Shown: piece by piece, positions 1 through 10,697 of the stretch
Position numbering within the stretch: position 1 is the stretch's first letter
Layout of the letters: each line of letters opens with the position of its first letter
From: Polytrichum commune
Lineage: Eukaryota; Streptophyta; Polytrichopsida; Polytrichales; Polytrichaceae
DNA length: 57,347 bases
Direction of reading: 5' to 3'
NCBI GenBank assembly: GCA_950295325.1
Contig: OX485808.1
Span: 31,769,180-31,826,526, forward strand
The notes under the pieces: model-generated
Databases searched by the model: none
The model's input: the letters and a program-made list of their open reading frames with translations, nothing else
What the model was told of the DNA's origin: nothing
Position numbers and translations under genes: made by a program

Positions 1-359
1 GCTCATGGTGTTTCATGGTCTGTTTTGAAAGTTGGGTGTAGATTTTGGGACCTCATGTTCTCACCTCTCAAATGTTGAGAGAGTTTTAGGATATGGAGAA
101 GGGTGTGTGCGTGGGACCCGCTTTCATGAATCCTGGATAGGCCCGTGCGAGGCTAGCTTGACCCACCCGTCCTGGTAGGCAAGCTGGAAAACCGATTTTT
201 CATAGCCCGTCACCACTTCTTGTGGGTGATAATTTGATTAAGAAAAACTTGGGTGACTTTGTGTTATATTTAATAAACTCCTGGTTTGAGACTAAACCCA
301 TGGTTTCATCCACTTTACTCTACGAATAGCTCTAGTGTCTAGGGAGGATTTTGGACGTA

Positions 360-753
360 ACTCAATCGGTCGAGATCAAGGAACTGGAGTTTGAGAAATA
401 ACCGGTCGGAGTTCATGACTTCATGAAAAATATTGATCATTTTAGAGGAATCTTTGGAATATACTTCAAACTGATAAAAAACAACTTAAAGATCGCAACA
501 TGTAAACAACTCGACTTGGAGACACTAAGATTTCGACCGATTATGCCCAAAAATCTCTGAGGACACTGGTCGAGATCCTAAGTGTTTCCAAGTCCAACTA
601 GTTACATGTTGACATCTTTCGGATTTTCTTTATTAAACTGATGAATGTTTTGTGAATTCCTCTCCATGGATCAGTAATGGATCAATGGATCACTATATTG
701 CGGTTTACAATTAGAATTGGTGACACTAAATATCATCTTTAGTGTAGTTCATC
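360..753 (+). repeat. R-family repeat followed by the end of a TA-target MITE
   Basis: The stretch about 360-565 belongs to an unclassified family. Its features are a GTTTGAGAAATAACCGGT-type start, AGAGGAAT, ACATGTAAAC and GACCGATTATGCCCAAAAATC. Related copies lie at about 2573-2765, 2884-3062, 18598-18793 (reverse), 21484-21662 (reverse) and 55722-55772 (reverse, partial). About 702-753 matches the terminal part of the MITE at 18797-19170. I see nothing else in 1-867. Confidence 0.6.
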
Positions 754-867
754 TGTAACTTAGTGTAGTTCATCTGTAGTTGTCATGCTTTTGAAGAATT
801 CATCACATTATATTTTCTTGGTGGTGGTGGTGGTGGGGAAGAGGTGTAGTAAAAATATGCCCTTAGA

Positions 868-1434
868 TAAGGGCCGGTTTACACTATGGACCGTGGAAGA
901 TGGCCTTGTCCCATGGTCCGACTTGATGGTCCACCTTCCATGGTCCGATTTCTTAAAATAATCAATTTACAAAGCTTTTGGGCCCCTCACTGGGTGTAAA
1001 CCGAATGTGGACCAAGAGGAATGACCATGCACCAGAAAGTGAATGTGTTGATCTTTTTCACATATGTCCAAAAAGGGCAGTTTTGAAAGAATTCAGGTTT
1101 GACCACTTTTGTCTTCTCTTGCTTTCATCTTCTCTTCCGCAAAAAATAAATCATTTTATTATTATTATAACATTATTTCTTTGCCATGGGCCCTTGCCCT
1201 TTTTCTACCAGAGCACCTCTTTTGCCTCTCCCACCGCAAAAACCCCGTTGGACCAATGTCGGTGGATAATGTAGGCCTTAAAATGTGTCTTCCGGGGACC
1301 TCGAACTCCACGGTCACTCTGACATTCTTTCCTTCTCTTGGTGTAAACCGAAGTGGTCCCGGGACGAGTTCAACATGCAATCACAGATTTCACAAGGCCT
1401 TGGGACGACTTCATGTTCCACGGTGTAAACAACC
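868..1434. mobile_element. Diverged PIF/Harbinger-like MITE
   Basis: The left end GGGCCGGTTTACACTATGG matches the family at 23037. The right end read on the other strand is GGGGTTGTTTACACCGTGG. Flanking triplets are TAA and TTA, consistent with a mutated 3-bp target duplication. Small frames inside (978-1462) show no protein similarity I recognise. Confidence 0.5.
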
Positions 1435-2572
1435 CCTTAAATTTACAGTTGCCCCATGCTAAATCGATTACAGTAGACCAATTCAAGATCTCTCTGACCT
1501 TGACTCATGTCTTAAGTTGTCAAAGAAATAAAAACCCCCAAGAGTTTACCAAAGAAATCAACATTTTCACCCTCCCCGATGGTATGACATAGGTGTTGTG
1601 AAACATGTACCTCCAAGTTTGGGACAACCAACCCAATCCCACCAATAGGATGGCGCTCTATGACCCCCGGCAAAGATCTTTGGCCACATCATCGTTCTCC
1701 CAAGCCTAGTCACCGGGTCCCGAACCACACCCCTCAACCCGCCGAACCTGGACCCGTGCCCTACCTACCCTAGGGAGAATATGGATATTGGGCCCTTTTG
1801 GGGTACTTGTCCAATGCCATGGCCGTTCCCACACCATTCCCATGGTATTCTTTCTTAACTGCACTACAAGGAGGAACTGCAATGCCTACAAGCGCCTATG
1901 ATGTGCCCTACCGTAGGAGAATCTTGGGATACTGGGCCTTTCCGGGGTGCTTGTCAAGTGCCATTATGTGACGTTCCCCATACGTTCCCATGTGCTCCAA
2001 ACAAGTTCCCGTGACGTTCCGATGATGTTCTCATGACATTCTCTCAAGTGCGCCTACAATGTGCCCTAACCTAGGAGGATCTGGAATATAGAGTAGACAA
2101 GCCTATTTCCGTTAACTTAAGCGATTTCGCATAAGTGTGGTATGTGTGTGATATTGGGGCTATTTTTCACAAGTTTGGAAATTGATATCACAACGTCTAT
2201 AAAAAAATAACTAAATTATTGTAAATTTTCAAACACAAGGTTCTCTCCAACCCATATTCACATAGTATAGGTTGGCATGCTTTCAATAACTAGGAGACAA
2301 AAATTTGAGTACAATTAGTGTTGTGTATAAGGAACCTAGATCTATGCCTTTTGATTTTTTGATTTTTTGATTTTTTCCCTCATGCCGAATGAGATGGTTA
2401 CATGTGTGACACTTCGTGACTTATTCCATCACGTTAGAAAATGACGGCTACATGTGTGGAACCTTCACGACTTTAGGGGCCTCTATGTATAAAGATTGGG
2501 GAGGGCATCGGAAATGCGTTTGTCTTACTCTAAGGGCCTTTTTGAGCAATGAACGTAAGAGAAGCGGCTGCT

Positions 2573-3062
2573 ACTTACAGATGAACCAATTGAAAAAATT
2601 TCAAGTCTCCAAGCAAATTACTGATCATCTTAGAGGAATTCATAGAATACACCTCAAATTACCAAAGAGAAAGCCGAAAGATGTCAACATGGAACAGATT
2701 GGACGTGAAAACTCACTAGGTTCTCGACCGTTTATGCCCAAACATCTCCCAGGATACTGTGTTTGAGGCACTTGTCAAAACATATGTTCCCATGGTTCCC
2801 ATGCGTTCCCAAACACGTTCCCGTGGTGTTCCGATGATGTTTTCAAGATATTGTCAAGCAATGAACGGGGAGAACCAACCACTAGTTACAGATGAAGCAG
2901 TTGGAGTTCAAGGCTTCAGGAAAAAATGAGCGATGGGTTTAGAGGAATGTACCTGAAAGTTATAAAGAGAAATCGGAAGCTCACCACATGTAAACCGGTT
3001 GGACTTGGGGGAGACACTAGGATCTCGACTGATCATGCCCAAAAATCTGCCCGGACACTGTT
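2573..3062 (+). repeat. Two R-family repeat copies
   Basis: Copies at about 2573-2765 and 2884-3062 share the order GTTACAGATGA, AGAGGAAT, CTCAAATTA/CTGAAAGTT, AAAGAGAAA, AACATG/ACATGTAAAC, ATGCCCAAA. They are forward, like the copy at 360. The 116- and 79-codon frames across them are not conserved between copies and are not called as genes. The remaining sequence from 1435 to 2572 holds single degenerate minisatellite units and nothing else I can identify. Confidence 0.6.
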
Positions 3063-3143
3063 GTCAAGTGCATGGAGGGAGAGAGAGAGAGTGAGAGAGA
3101 GAAAGGGAATGGAAGGCCTACAAGTGCCTACAACGTGCCCTAC

Positions 3144-3800
3144 TCTAGGAGAATCTGGAAATTAAAGGGCCCTTTTGGGAGTACTTGTCCATCGCCGTTC
3201 ACGTTCCCATGCCGTTCCCACGTCGTTACTCTAGGAGAATCTGGAATTGAAGGGACCCTTTTGGGGGTACTTGTCAACCGCCATTGCCGTTCCCATGCCG
3301 CCGTTCCCACGTTGTTGCTCTAGGAGAATCTGGAATTGAAGGACCATTTTGGGGGGTACTTGTCAATCCCTGTTGATGTTCCCATGCTGCCGTTCCCACG
3401 ACGTTCCCATGCCATTCCCACATTGTTACTCTAGGAGAATCTGGAAGTAAAGGACCTTTTTGGGGTTACTTGTCAATCGCTGTTGACGTTCCCATGCCGT
3501 TCCCACATTGTTACTCTAGGAGAATGTGGAAGTAAAGGACCCTTTTGGGGGTACTTGTCAATCGCCGTTGCCATTCCCGTGCTGCCGTTCCCATGTTGTT
3601 GCTCTAGGAGAATCTGGAGCTGAAGGACCATTTTGGGGGTACTTGTCAATCGCCGTTGACGTTCCCATGCCGCCGGTCCCATGACATTCCCATGCCGTTC
3701 CCACATTGTTACTCTAGGAGAATGTGGAAGTAAAGGACATTTTCGGGGGTACTTGTCAATCGCTGTTGCCGTTCCCGTGCCGTTCCCATGCCATTGTTGT
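3144..3800 (+). repeat. Minisatellite with ~87- and ~110-bp units rich in GTTCCC
   Basis: CTAGGAGAATCTGG-type anchors recur at 3144, 3231, 3320, 3431, 3516, 3604 and 3714, with spacings of 87, 89, 111, 85, 88 and 110 bp. Each unit continues with GGGGGTACTTGTCAATCGCC and several CGTTCCCATGCCG copies. The longer units contain an extra GTTCCC block. Related single units occur near 1770, 1910 and 2065. Confidence 0.85.
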
Positions 3801-4041
3801 TGTGGTGGTTGTCAAGTGTGCTGTGGGGAGGACATGGGAGGCCACAGTTGTTGTTACTATGTAAAATTCGATCGCCCACAACTGCCACTGCTTTGCTTTG
3901 CTGCTGGTGAGCGGTTGTCAAGGCCTCGACACTTGGTGGCCTCACAAGAAGAACCAGGGCCACGAATGCCAGCAGCCCCAGGCCTAGGGTCCTTTCGAAA
4001 ATACCTTGTGACCGACCCCCCCTTCCCTTCCCTTCTCTTGC

Positions 4042-4621
4042 TAATTAATGTGGGTCAATCTCTTACCAAGTACACTCCCCACTTGACATTAGCAAATAAC
4101 CAAAGACTTCCCTAAAACCCGGGTAAAGCTCCCTCGGTTATAGCGGACACGTTCGGCTATCCCAATGCACCCACAAGAACTTGCTCCGGAGATTTTCAAG
4201 TAGGTTTTAGTTAAGTAGCTTTCACACATGTTCATTGCTTTATCTACCAACCAATGAATGTTGGATAGTTTTTGTCCCATCCCCAAATGCCTTAATCCTT
4301 ATTCCTTACCATCGGTTTTTGTTAATGGAGCTCCTCGTGCCCTCATAGCTAAGACTAAAAGCAACCAGTCACAAGAGCGGGAGGCAACACTTTTAGAGGT
4401 CCTACATTCTTGCCTCATGTCTAGGTACCGATGGGAGGGTCGGTAGTTTTTAGCTTAAAACCTCCACTTTTAAGCCATGCCACATCATTTGCCAACTAGG
4501 CTCGGCACTAGATAATGTCGATGGTGTGAACGCTCATTTTTAAGAACCCACTTTTAGGCTTAGCTAATGTCAAGTGGGGAGGGGGCATAATTAATGTGGG
4601 TCAATCTCTTACCAAGTACAC
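4042..4621. repeat. Inverted-repeat segment flanked by 34-bp direct repeats
   Basis: A 34-bp sequence beginning TAATTAATGTGGG occurs identically at 4042-4075 and 4588-4621. Between them, TCCCCACTTGACATTAGC (from 4076) and its reverse complement (ending 4580) form 18-bp inverted ends. The inverted ends look like a MITE, but 34 bp is too long for a normal DNA-transposon target duplication. No coding sequence is evident. Confidence 0.65.
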
Positions 4622-4966
4622 CACTGCAACCGGGTACATGTGCCATGCATGTGGGAGGCTTCATCGCGCCGCTTCTTCTCCTTTGTTTTCGGAAAGGAAA
4701 TCGGATGCCGAGTTGAGCTTGTATGCTCAAGGCTTGTGTGTAGTCTAGTCTACAAGAAACACCAAAAAGAACATCATGTGTCACGGTGCGATTGGACTAT
4801 GTGCTCATAAGACAAATCATTCTATGTTCGAGAGGGATTTCAATGGGACACGTGAGAGGGAGGTGAAGGAAGGAGCACCAAAACCAACACCCTCGAAATC
4901 TTGCATGATGAGTACATGGTTGATTTTGAGAGTGTTCAGTGTGTGAACATCAAGTCCCCCTAATGG

Positions 4967-6520
4967 TTTTGGGTTCCAACACAATTTCATCGGTGCTGCC
5001 AATTTCCTTTCAATCAATTCCAGACAGAATGTGGGAATATCAAGGAATATTTCATGGAATCTTTTCAATCCCACGTAACATTGTTATGGATCTGAATAGT
5101 GTTATGTAAGCTTGAACCCAACAAAATGAGTAGATGTCAATGCGATTGCACGGGTAGGTCACTCTAAGGCATTTTTGTGCACCACGTGCGGCTAGGGGTT
5201 TTTTGTTTTGGGGCTATTTACCTTCAAGGGCTGAATTAAAGCCTCCCTATAATTACTTAAATTTCAAAAATGGCCCATTTGTTTGCACCCTTCCATTACT
5301 TATATTGTCCAAGTCACTGCAATTTTTTGTACTCTATATTCCTTTTAAGTAATAAAAGCTAATCTACTTCCTAACGCATTGACGAGTGTTAAGGGAAACC
5401 ATGGAAACAAAGAAGGGTGCAAACATTAATATCATTGCAAACAAAGTTATGAAGGAAACACATAGGAGACCATAGCAAACATACTAAACATACCTTCTAG
5501 GATCCTTATCTTCAGCCCCTATATTAATTTTACAAAAAAATAATGGCCCACATTTTATGTCCATCTAACTTACTTATAATGGGATTGTCTACATTTAATG
5601 GCCCCTTCATTATTTGGAATTCCTTTATAATTTTTATTTCAAATGATTTTAATCCTCTCTATATTATGCCGCACGTCGTTTTAAAAATGCACTAAGTGAC
5701 CTACCCGTGTGCGATTGGATCAAGGGTTTAGGGTTCCTAAACATGTTGCAATCCTTCTTTGTTTAGATCGATTTAGCAATGACTAAACTCTCGGCAAGGT
5801 ATAAAGACAAGATCGTGTATGAACATCATACGATGTTGGGGCCTCCTGTAGTTTGGGATTCTTCATCGATTCTGCCAATTTCCTTCCAATCAATTCCAGA
5901 TTGAATGTGGGAATATCAAGGAATGTTCCATGGAATATTGTCAGTCCCACAAAACACTGTTATGGATCTAAATAGTGTTATGTAAACTTAAACCCAACAA
6001 AATGAGTAGATTTCAGTGCGTTTGGATTGAGGGTTTAGGGTTCCTAAACATGTTGGAATCCTTCTTCGTTTAGATCGATTAAGCAATGACTAAACTCCCG
6101 ACATGGTATAAAGACGAGCTCGTTCGTGTATGGACATCATACGATGTTGGGGCCTCCTATAGTTTGGGATTCTTCATCAGTGCTGCCAATTTCCTTCCAA
6201 TCAATTCTAGACTGAATATGAGAATATCAAGGAATACTCCATGGAATATTGTCAGTCCCACATAACACTATTATGGATCTGAATAATATTATGTAAGCTT
6301 GAACCCAACAAAGTGAGTAGATTTCAGTACGATTGGATTAAGGGTTTAGGGTTCCTAAACATGCTGGAATCCTTCTTTGTTTGGATCGATTAAGCAATGA
6401 CTAAACTCTCGGTACGGTATAAAGACGAGCTCGTTCGTGTATGAACATCATACGATGTTGGGGCCTCCTGTATTTGGGATTCTTCATCGGTTCTGTCAAT
6501 TTCCTTCCAATCAATCTGCA
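4967..6520 (+). repeat. ~308-bp tandem array, three to four units
   Basis: Units share GGGTTTAGGGTTCCTAAACATG, then GATCGATTAAGCAATGAC, then ATCATACGATGTTGGGG, then CCAATTTCCTTCCAATCAA. Anchors at about 5717, 6024 and 6335 give a period of 307-311 bp. A partial first unit (about 4967-5148) is separated from the rest by the insertion at 5149-5709. The last unit is truncated at about 6518. No protein reading is conserved between units. Confidence 0.85.
5149..5709. mobile_element. Non-autonomous hAT-like element, 8-bp target duplication
   Basis: The ends are CACGGGTAGGTCACT and its reverse complement, followed by imperfect complementarity that resumes at GCATTTTT and at ACGTGCGGC. The octamer TGCGATTG flanks both sides (5141-5148 and 5710-5717). 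Removing the element and one octamer restores the uninterrupted sequence of the neighbouring tandem units near 6018 and 6328. The element is 561 bp and has no coding potential. hAT is assigned from the 8-bp duplication and CA start; no transposase is linked to it. Confidence 0.87.
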
Positions 6521-7765
6521 TGTGGGGGAAAAAAAAATATCATGGGCAGGCGGCCTTCCAATCATGTGTGGGGTGAAAAAGAAACACCACACCACACCAC
6601 ACCATAAAGGGGCGCTCGGTTTCATCTTTTACTCGTGTCAGGTTGACGGGTTCCACTCAGATTCAAGTGGTCTCCACCAATGTGGGATCGACAAGTGGCA
6701 CGGGCAGCTTGGAAACATCGATATTTTTTTGTCAGCATTCGAGAGCCCATTTCTTACCCCCTACTTTCTACTGCATTTGGTCCGCTATTCCAAGGCTCTC
6801 CCAAGGCTCTGTCACTCTCCAGGCGATCAGTTCAGTTTGATGGTCTCTTCTCCTCTCTCACTCTCGGTCACAAGTTTGGGAACACTCAATAATATAACAT
6901 GAGAATTGCAAAGGGGGGATGTGACCGCTTAAGTCTAGGTTACTTCGGTGCCTTTTGAAAATGTTGTGTTGGAGTCCGTCACGTCGATGTCCCGGGCCAT
7001 GTTATTTGGTTCAACTACGGAACACCGTGCTCTTGTTTCATGTGTCTCCCACCACATAACTAGGTAGGAGGAAAGAGGATCTTTCCCACATGGCCCATTC
7101 GACATGTGTCGCCACTTGGGACCCATCAAAAGGATCACATTATCATGTCGATTTGACATGAATTGTGATGTATGTTTTTCTTTTGACAATGTGTTGAATT
7201 GGGTTGTGTCGGAAGATTCCACCTTTTGTGTTTTTTCTAGTGTTAGTAGGGATTTCCTGTTGTTTTTGTGTTGTTCTTTAGTTTGTAAGCACAAGAAGAA
7301 TCTCATGGTTGTGTGCATGGAAGATCCCACGGCCATGAGGCACAAGGAGGTCACATATGAGGTCCTCCCTAACCTATTATTAAGTATTAAACTTAGAATG
7401 GTGTTTTGTGTTGTGAGCACATAGTCCAATCTCAGCGTAACAGATGTCTTTTTGGCGTTCATTCTTGCCCACAACCCTTGCCATATCATGCTTCATTGGG
7501 TGGTGTCCGTTTAACCCTTAAAGGTGCGAGAGGCCATGTTAGCAAGACCCGTATAGAGTTGTTAAAGGGTGTCCATTTTTCTTTTCATATGTGACATGCC
7601 TTTACATGATGTTATGCCATTTGATACCAGAGGCATTATTAATTTAGAATAATTTCACACATCCATTTGAAAGAGTTTGGAAGTTAATGTGATGCACTAT
7701 AAATACGTGGCACTTTGACTCTAATGCCACACTAAATCAAATCTATTGTAGCATGGGGATGTTTG
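6520..7765. other. No gene seen; one dispersed-repeat motif
   Basis: Short frames at 6935-7489 (-) and 7104-7424 (+) overlap on opposite strands and lack recognisable domains. CACATAGTCCAATCT at 7418, followed by a variant of ATGTCTTTTTGG, ties this stretch to the dispersed D family at 25140, 25520, 30140, 45174 and 53324. Confidence 0.4.
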
Positions 7766-8156
7766 GGCCATTATTAAGGAATTGCTACACTAAACATATG
7801 ATCTAGTGTAACCCACATTATTCATAACAACCCACTTTGATTGTCTCGCCATCACTAGGTGGCATTCAAAGAGGGCGATATATGACACTTGGTAGTGCTA
7901 CATACCAAGCCACAAAGACCACTCTAATCAACATGGCACACTGATTTTAACGCCGCAATGCTACATTGTGGCAATAAAATTGGACTTGTGCCATGTTAAT
8001 AACCGCGATCTTTACGTAAACTTGTCATATAGCAACACCAAGTGTCAAATGACACCCTCTCTCGCTACCATTGCAAGACAATTATTAATATGGGTAGTGT
8101 GGGTCACGCTAAACCATACAACTAACGTAGTGACCCCTTAATAATGCTCTACGATC
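7766..8156. repeat. Near-continuous palindrome (foldback element), ~390 bp
   Basis: The left arm (CCATTATTAAGG, then AACCCAC, GACACTTGGT, CATGGCAC) pairs with the right arm in reverse order (GTGCCATG, ACCAAGTGTC, GTGGGTCA, CTTAATAATG). The loop is very short, centred near 7965 on GCAATGCTACATTGTGGC. A transcript would fold into one long imperfect hairpin. No target duplication was identified. Confidence 0.75.
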
Positions 8157-8164
8157 GTAGATGT

Positions 8165-8310
8165 TGAACACACCCTAACCCTCCATAACACAACCCTTTG
8201 TAATGTCACCCCCACTCTCATACCCCTAAACCCCAAGGACCGGGTGTGCTCAGTCACACATCCCTCTCATATATCACGGGTTTTGACATTGAATTAACCC
8301 ACCAAAGATT
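8165..8310 (+). repeat. Dispersed repeat shared with 54780-54935
   Basis: Both copies read CACCCTAA, TTTGTAATGTCA, a CACTCTC/ATACCC segment, AGTCACACAT/TTGTCACATTT and ATATCACGGGTTTTG in the same order. No coding sequence is evident in 8157-8600, which otherwise has only short frames. Confidence 0.55.
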
Positions 8311-8829
8311 TCAATCATCGTTCTCACCGTTTGCCATTACGGCAAGCAACAATGTTGACTTTGTGTGATTCCATAGTGTCACACGCTACACTGATTCTCC
8401 TATGATTGCGCATCCACGCGGCCCCTGCCGACCTCCTGAATGTCACGTGCACTCTGGTTGCCAAATGCGTGATATTAGGGAGGTGAGGGCGCAACTAAGT
8501 TAGTGTGGACTAACCAGCTGCTTAGTGTGGGCCGAAGCCAGTCCTTCCCATCACTACTGTACTAGGCTTCCCAAGAAGGAGGGGTGATACCCTGCCGCGA
8601 GGTGGCAGATGTCCGGCGGGCGAGGCGCCAAGCGGAAGGCCGGGGGTCGGTTGGGACGGGAACTCTGCGGGAACGACATGGGAACTCCACGGGAACGCGG
8701 GAACGCGGGTGGCAGGTGCCCTCGTGTCACGAGAGGGGATAGTGAGGCGGTGCGAGGCTGTGCTGCGCTGGCAGTCCCCATGCAACGTGTCCGGAGCCCA
8801 AGCAGGCCACCTTCAGGACTCTGGTCACA

Positions 8830-10697
8830 TAACATATGCCCCCGATCTCTCCCCTCCCCAATTGCCACTCCGATCCATCCCCCGTCCCATCCCCGTCCCA
8901 ACATCCCCATCGATCATCGCAACAACAACAACTACACACACGCGCGCGCACGCTACAGACACAATCGCAGTAAGCAAGCAAGCAAGCAACCACGCACAGA
9001 GAGAGATTCATTTGACCAACAACCAATACAGCTTAACCCCCCTCCCCTGATCAAATTTCCTTCTGCATTCATTCCACTTATTATTCTGCTGCAGGAGAAG
9101 GGACTTCCAACTTACCTCAGTACTTGACATCGGCATCCCCACGGTAAGTTACCCCATCATCACTCCTAACCTTGGTCTCTCTCTTGTCTGTTCCTGCCTG
9201 CCTGCCGGCTGCTGCTGTTGTTGTTGTTCCGGAGGTTGTAAGTGAGAGTGACGGTGAAGGTAGGAAGTTGTTGTGCAGGTTTTGGAATTTCCGAGGTTGG
9301 GGTAGGTGAGGCTGGGAATCTATTTTTGTAAGAGGGGAGTGGGAATGCATGATGAGATAGGAATTGGTGAATGGCAAGTAGGCGGGAAGGCGTGATGGGT
9401 GATGATGTTGAAGGGAGTCGGTGTGGGTGTTGATTGTGGGGTTGTGTGAGGTTTGGAATACGGGGTTGGGAGAAGGTGTGGGAAGTTGGAAATGCATGGT
9501 GAATAGGGGTTGGTGAGTCGGTCGAGGTAGGTAGGTCGGTAGGTGGGCAGGCATGAGGTTGAATTGTTGTCGTCGGTTGATGTTAAGTTCGTTCTGTTGT
9601 GACGGTGGTGGTGATGGGTGTGTGGAAGGGGAGTTTGGGTGCAGGGTGTTGGTTGGGTGTTGGTTGGAATTAGGAGGTTCAGAGGTTTAGAATCCATTGG
9701 AAAGAGTGACTAGGGGAGTTGTGGGAAGTTGAAAATGCATGATAGGAATCAGGTGACTCAGTAGGGGTGACGAAGGTTTGGGAGTTTGGGTGTAGGAAAT
9801 AGTTTTGAATGAGGTTCAGCTGTTGGGAATCCATTAGCAAGTGTTTGGTACACGTGGGACGCTGAAAATGCATTGTAGGAAGGAATTGGTGAACCGGGGG
9901 TAACTTAGACATGATGTTGAATTGTTGTTGATGATGAGTTTTGCGACCGTGGTGGTGTTGGTAAGGAAGTTCGGAAGGTTTGGGTGTTGGGTTTATTAGT
10001 GTTAAGGTATTCTTTGCACCATTAAGGTAAATCTGAGGTTTGGTATGCATTTGCACGAGTATGTGGGAAGTTGAAAATGCATTGCAGGAAATGGTGCATC
10101 GGGGGTTATGCATGACGTTAAACTGTTGTTGATATTTTGTGGCGGTGGTTGTGGTGTTAGGAAGTTCGGAAGGTTTGGGTGTTGGGTATATTTGTGTTAA
10201 GTGTAGATACATCATTGAGGTTAATCTGAGGTCTGCAATCCATGCAATCCATATCCACGAGCATGTGGGCCTAAGTTCAAAATGCATGGTAGGAATCGGT
10301 GAACGGGGGGTGCCGCATGATGTTGAGTTGTTGTTTATGTTTTTTATTTGTTGACGTTGATGTTGAGTTTTGGGGCGGCGGCGGCGGCGGTGTTAGCAAG
10401 TTCGGAAGAGTTTGGGTATTGCGTTGATATTTGTTAAAGTTTAGTCAGCACCATAAAGCATATAGATATAAGTTCAGAATGCATGGTAGGAGATGGTGAA
10501 CCAGTGGCGTCTGACGGGAGGTGAGTTTGGTTGCAGAATCAGAAAGTCGGAGTGATGGGACAGAGAATAGAGGGTTAGGCAAAAAAGGCTGCTGGCCAGA
10601 GGTTGAGCGATGTTGACCATGTGCAGGTAGGAGGAGGAGGATCCCAAAAGTGGAAAAAAAGAGGAAACAGAAGAGGAGAAGGTCAGTAAACTGGGGC
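8830..10697 (+). other. Probable 5' leader of the ERD7-like gene with a leader intron
   Basis: The sequence from about 8830 has the C/A-rich, low-G composition of a plant 5' UTR. A consensus donor (GTAAGT) lies at 9144-9149. Candidate acceptors upstream of the start codon are TTGCAG ending at 10536 and GTGCAG ending at 10626; neither has a strong pyrimidine tract, so the boundary is uncertain. If correct, the leader intron is about 1.4 kb and contains the whole ~205-bp repeat array. No reading frame here resembles a protein. This is inference from splice motifs and composition; transcript data would settle it. Confidence 0.45.
9330..10510 (+). repeat. Degenerate ~205-bp tandem repeat in the ERD7-like leader
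   Basis: A block containing AATGCATGGTAGGAATCGGTGA-type sequence recurs at about 9336, 9489, 9732, 9863, 10071, 10276 and 10478. It is followed by a TTGAGTTGTTG segment, a GGCGGTGGT run and GGAAGTTCGGAAGG. The last four copies are spaced 202-208 bp; earlier spacings (131, 153 and 243 bp) imply internal deletions or insertions. The block sits between the proposed leader donor and the start codon. The long antisense frames across it are low-complexity by-products. Confidence 0.8.

Noticed and set aside
3144-3800. CRISPR-like array
   Set aside because: Units of 85-111 bp differ by substitutions throughout and lack constant short repeats with unique spacers; it is a plant minisatellite.
8522-9127. 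Overlapping frames of 87-172 codons around 8522-9127
   Set aside because: They are GC-rich and C-rich leader-like sequence; frames overlap on both strands with no recognisable domain.
9117-10287. Minus-strand frames of 125-202 codons rich in Thr, Pro and His
   Set aside because: They read the degenerate leader repeat backwards; openness follows from base composition and repetition.
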